This document shows, in pieces, positions 62,165-64,000 of a stretch of 64,000 nt of DNA. Both the position numbers and the translations under genes were made by a program. The stretch comes from Microbacterium yannicii (GTDB lineage: Bacteria; Actinomycetota; Actinomycetes; Actinomycetales; Microbacteriaceae), in NCBI RefSeq assembly GCF_024055635.1, contig NZ_JAMXMB010000018.1, positions 1-64,000 on the forward strand. Direction: 5' to 3'. The notes beneath the pieces were generated by a model. That model saw only the letters and a program-made list of their open reading frames with translations. It ran no database searches and was not told where the DNA came from. The stretch's first letter is position 1; every line of letters starts with the position of its first letter.

Positions 62165-62926
62165 ATGCCGGAGCCAGGACCTCGATCGCGCAGACCCGCC
62201 GGGCAGACCCGTGCGCTCATGCTCGAGGTCGCCGTCGAGCGGGTGAAGGCCGAAGGGCTGCAGCTCGACTACGCGAACATCGAGCTGGAAGACCTGATCC
62301 GCGCGGCCGGCGTGCCGCGCTCCACCGTCTTCCGCATCTGGCCCGACCGGGCGGCGTTCGTCGCAGACCTGGTGCGTGCCCTGTTCGAGGCCGATCCCGG
62401 ATTCGAGACCGGCTTCGACGACGAGACCCTCGGCTTCGTCGAGCAGGCCCTCGCCGGAAGCGCCGACGTGGCCAGCTCTCCCGAGGAGAAGGAGGCGGCC
62501 CTCCGCGAGGTCCTGCGTGCGGCGGTCGCGCACAACATGGCCGCTGTCGAGGACACCGTCGCCTGGCGCGTGTACCGCACGATGTCGGCGGCGGTCTCGA
62601 GCGGCGATGCCGTGCCGGGCGGCGAGGAGATCCGCGCGCTGCTGTCGGAGATCGTCGGCCGGTACCTGGACCGGATGGCGGAGCTCTACCGTGTGCTCAA
62701 CGCCGCCTTCGGGCTGCGCATGAGGCCAGGGGTGAGCGAGCGTGATCTCGCGGTCGCCGTCATGGCCACGATCGACGGCATGGGCGACCACCGGCGGATC
62801 AACCCCGAGCTGATCGACGGTCCGCGGACGGTCGCCCTGGGCGTGGAGGGTGAACGGGAATGGCACCTGGCCGGAATCGCCATCTCCGGCATCCACACGG
62901 CGTTCACCGAGCGCATCGCGGCGTAG
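62165..62926 (+). CDS. TetR-family transcriptional regulator
   Basis: 253 residues: N-terminal three-helix DNA-binding domain (LDYANIELEDLIRAAGVPRS, TVFRIWPDRAAFVADLV) and a long helical ligand domain. GAGGATG contains the start: AGG precedes ATG 62165 closely. Longer than the usual ~200 residues because of an additional C-terminal helical part. Targets unknown; no divergent gene suggests one. Confidence 0.88.
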   Translation: MPEPGPRSRRPAGQTRALMLEVAVERVKAEGLQLDYANIELEDLIRAAGVPRSTVFRIWPDRAAFVADLVRALFEADPGFETGFDDETLGFVEQALAGSADVASSPEEKEAALREVLRAAVAHNMAAVEDTVAWRVYRTMSAAVSSGDAVPGGEEIRALLSEIVGRYLDRMAELYRVLNAAFGLRMRPGVSERDLAVAVMATIDGMGDHRRINPELIDGPRTVALGVEGEREWHLAGIAISGIHTAFTERIAA

Positions 62927-62959
62927 ACGACGGCGTAGACCGGCAGCGCTGACCCTGGA

Positions 62960-63904
62960 TCAGGCGGCCGGGGCGCTCCAGCTGAGCGACTCGATGTAGC
63001 GCAGCAGCACGCCCTCGCGCAGCGCCCACGGCGACACCTCGAGCTCGTCGACGTCGAGCGCGCGCATCGCCTCGTGCAGCACGACGGCGCCGGCCACGAT
63101 CTGGAACGTCCGGTCAGGCGTGATCCCGGGCAGCTCTTGGCGCGCCGACGCGGGGATGCGCGCGAGCCGCGGAATCCACGAGCTCAGCGAAGCGCGGGGC
63201 AGCAGCATCCGTTCGATCCCCGACCAGCCCGGCACCGGATAGCCGACCAGCTTCGCCAGTGAGCGGATCGCCTTCGACGAGCCGACGACGTGATCCGGTC
63301 GGGCGAGGGTGCCGAACGACGCGGCGACGGGCGCGAGCGTCGCGCGTGCATGCTCGCGCAGCTTCTCGACCGCCGCCTCGCCGGGCGGGTCGTCGGGAAG
63401 GAATTGGATCGTCATGCGGCCGGCACCGAGGGGGACGGATGCCGCGGCCTCGGGCAGCTCGTCGGGCCCCGCCGCGATCTCGAGCGAGCCGCCGCCGATG
63501 TCGAACAGCAGGATCTGCCCGGCCGCCCAGCCGAACCAGCGGCGCACGGCGAGGAACGTGTACCGCGCCTCGGTCTCGCCGCCCAGCACCTGGAGCGGCT
63601 CGCCGAGTGCCGCCTCGATCAGCGCGATGACCTCGGGGCCGTTCTTCGCCTCGCGGACGGCCGAGGTCGCGGTCGCGAGCAGCTCGTCCACGCGCTCGGA
63701 CGCCGCGACCGCGCGCGCCTCGGTGACCGCAGCGACGAGCGCGGCCACCCCTTCTTCCGTGATCGAGCCGTCGGGCGCGAGATAGCGCATCAGCCGCAGC
63801 ACGGTGCGCTGGCTCGTCGTCGCGAGCGGCCGGCCGCCGGGGCTGACGTCGGCGACCAGCAGATGGACGGTGTTCGAGCCGATATCGAGGACTCCGAGGC
63901 GCAC
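62960..63904 (-). CDS. Ppx/GppA exopolyphosphatase family protein
   Basis: 314 residues in the actin/ASKHA fold: phosphate-1 motif LDIGSNTVHLLVADV at the N-terminus and phosphate-2 motif LFDIGGGSLEIA. Hydrolyses polyphosphate or pppGpp and so links to the stringent response. Lacks the C-terminal HD-like domain of the longer E. coli enzymes, as usual in actinobacteria, where short Ppx proteins occur. GTG 63904 gives the standard N-terminus; the frame runs 51 bases further upstream. Confidence 0.9.
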   Translation of the reverse strand: MRLGVLDIGSNTVHLLVADVSPGGRPLATTSQRTVLRLMRYLAPDGSITEEGVAALVAAVTEARAVAASERVDELLATATSAVREAKNGPEVIALIEAALGEPLQVLGGETEARYTFLAVRRWFGWAAGQILLFDIGGGSLEIAAGPDELPEAAASVPLGAGRMTIQFLPDDPPGEAAVEKLREHARATLAPVAASFGTLARPDHVVGSSKAIRSLAKLVGYPVPGWSGIERMLLPRASLSSWIPRLARIPASARQELPGITPDRTFQIVAGAVVLHEAMRALDVDELEVSPWALREGVLLRYIESLSWSAPAA

Positions 63905-64000
63905 GCGTTCAGAGTAGCGGCAGGGTTCCCGCCTCGAGTCACACGCACGAAACATGAGCGCCGCCTCTGGCGAAACGGCCGATCCATAGTGTCGGCACCG

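Noticed and set aside
1..64000. tRNA, rRNA and CRISPR arrays
   Set aside because: Intergenic gaps were scanned for T-loop/anticodon-type sequence and regular repeats; none was convincing.

Overview
The window is high-GC DNA with dense, short-spaced genes, frequent GTG and TTG starts and many four-base stop/start overlaps. Gene order (secY-adk-map-infA-rpmJ-rpsM-rpsK-rpoA-rplQ-truA, and rplM-rpsI-glmM) is that of an actinobacterium. The protein flavour (DUF222/HNH gene, DsbA-like membrane protein next to map, LacI-controlled ABC sugar operons, LPxTG proteins) suggests Microbacteriaceae, most likely Microbacterium or a close relative. That placement is inference; no 16S rRNA or tRNA gene was found.

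Layout. 0-7.75 kb is the end of the spc operon and the alpha operon: secY, adk, map, a DsbA-like thiol protein, infA, rpmJ, rpsM, rpsK, rpoA, rplQ, truA. 7.8-16.3 kb is a signalling and surface-polymer group: a lipoprotein, a 7-TM protein with a decayed GGDEF domain, a sensor histidine kinase, a processive GT2 synthase, an OmpR-type regulator, a GH6 cellulase-like enzyme, a small coiled-coil protein and an EEP-family phosphatase. 16.3-21 kb is mosaic: membrane proteins, a nucleotidyltransferase/HEPN-like pair with its own palindromic promoter, a VanZ remnant and a DUF222-HNH gene. 21-42.4 kb is an envelope/exopolysaccharide region: an LPxTG protein, DUF4012, VanZ, UDP-glucose dehydrogenase, a universal stress protein, then a Wzx/Wzy pathway in two converging arms (two pyruvyltransferase-like enzymes, one glycosyltransferase and the flippase on +; initiating phosphotransferase, four glycosyltransferases and the polymerase on -). 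A Wzc-like tyrosine autokinase and its phosphatase follow. 42.4-44.8 kb holds two CPBP proteases flanking a small LPxTG protein.

44.8-47.3 kb resumes housekeeping with rplM-rpsI-glmM, so about 37 kb of accessory DNA separates truA from rplM. The infA and rplM promoters share an almost identical core and initiation sequence.

47.4-61.9 kb is a Gram-positive polysaccharide-utilisation locus: a LacI regulator, ABC sugar importer, DUF624 protein, GH36 alpha-galactosidase, a GH43 galactanase-like enzyme, a 2-hydroxyacid dehydrogenase, a GH43 xylosidase/arabinofuranosidase and an 1165-residue secreted lyase-like protein. Matching LacI-type operators precede the regulator, the transporter and the secreted enzyme, so they probably form one regulon for a galactan/arabinogalactan- or uronate-containing polymer. 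The window ends with a TetR regulator and a Ppx/GppA phosphatase.
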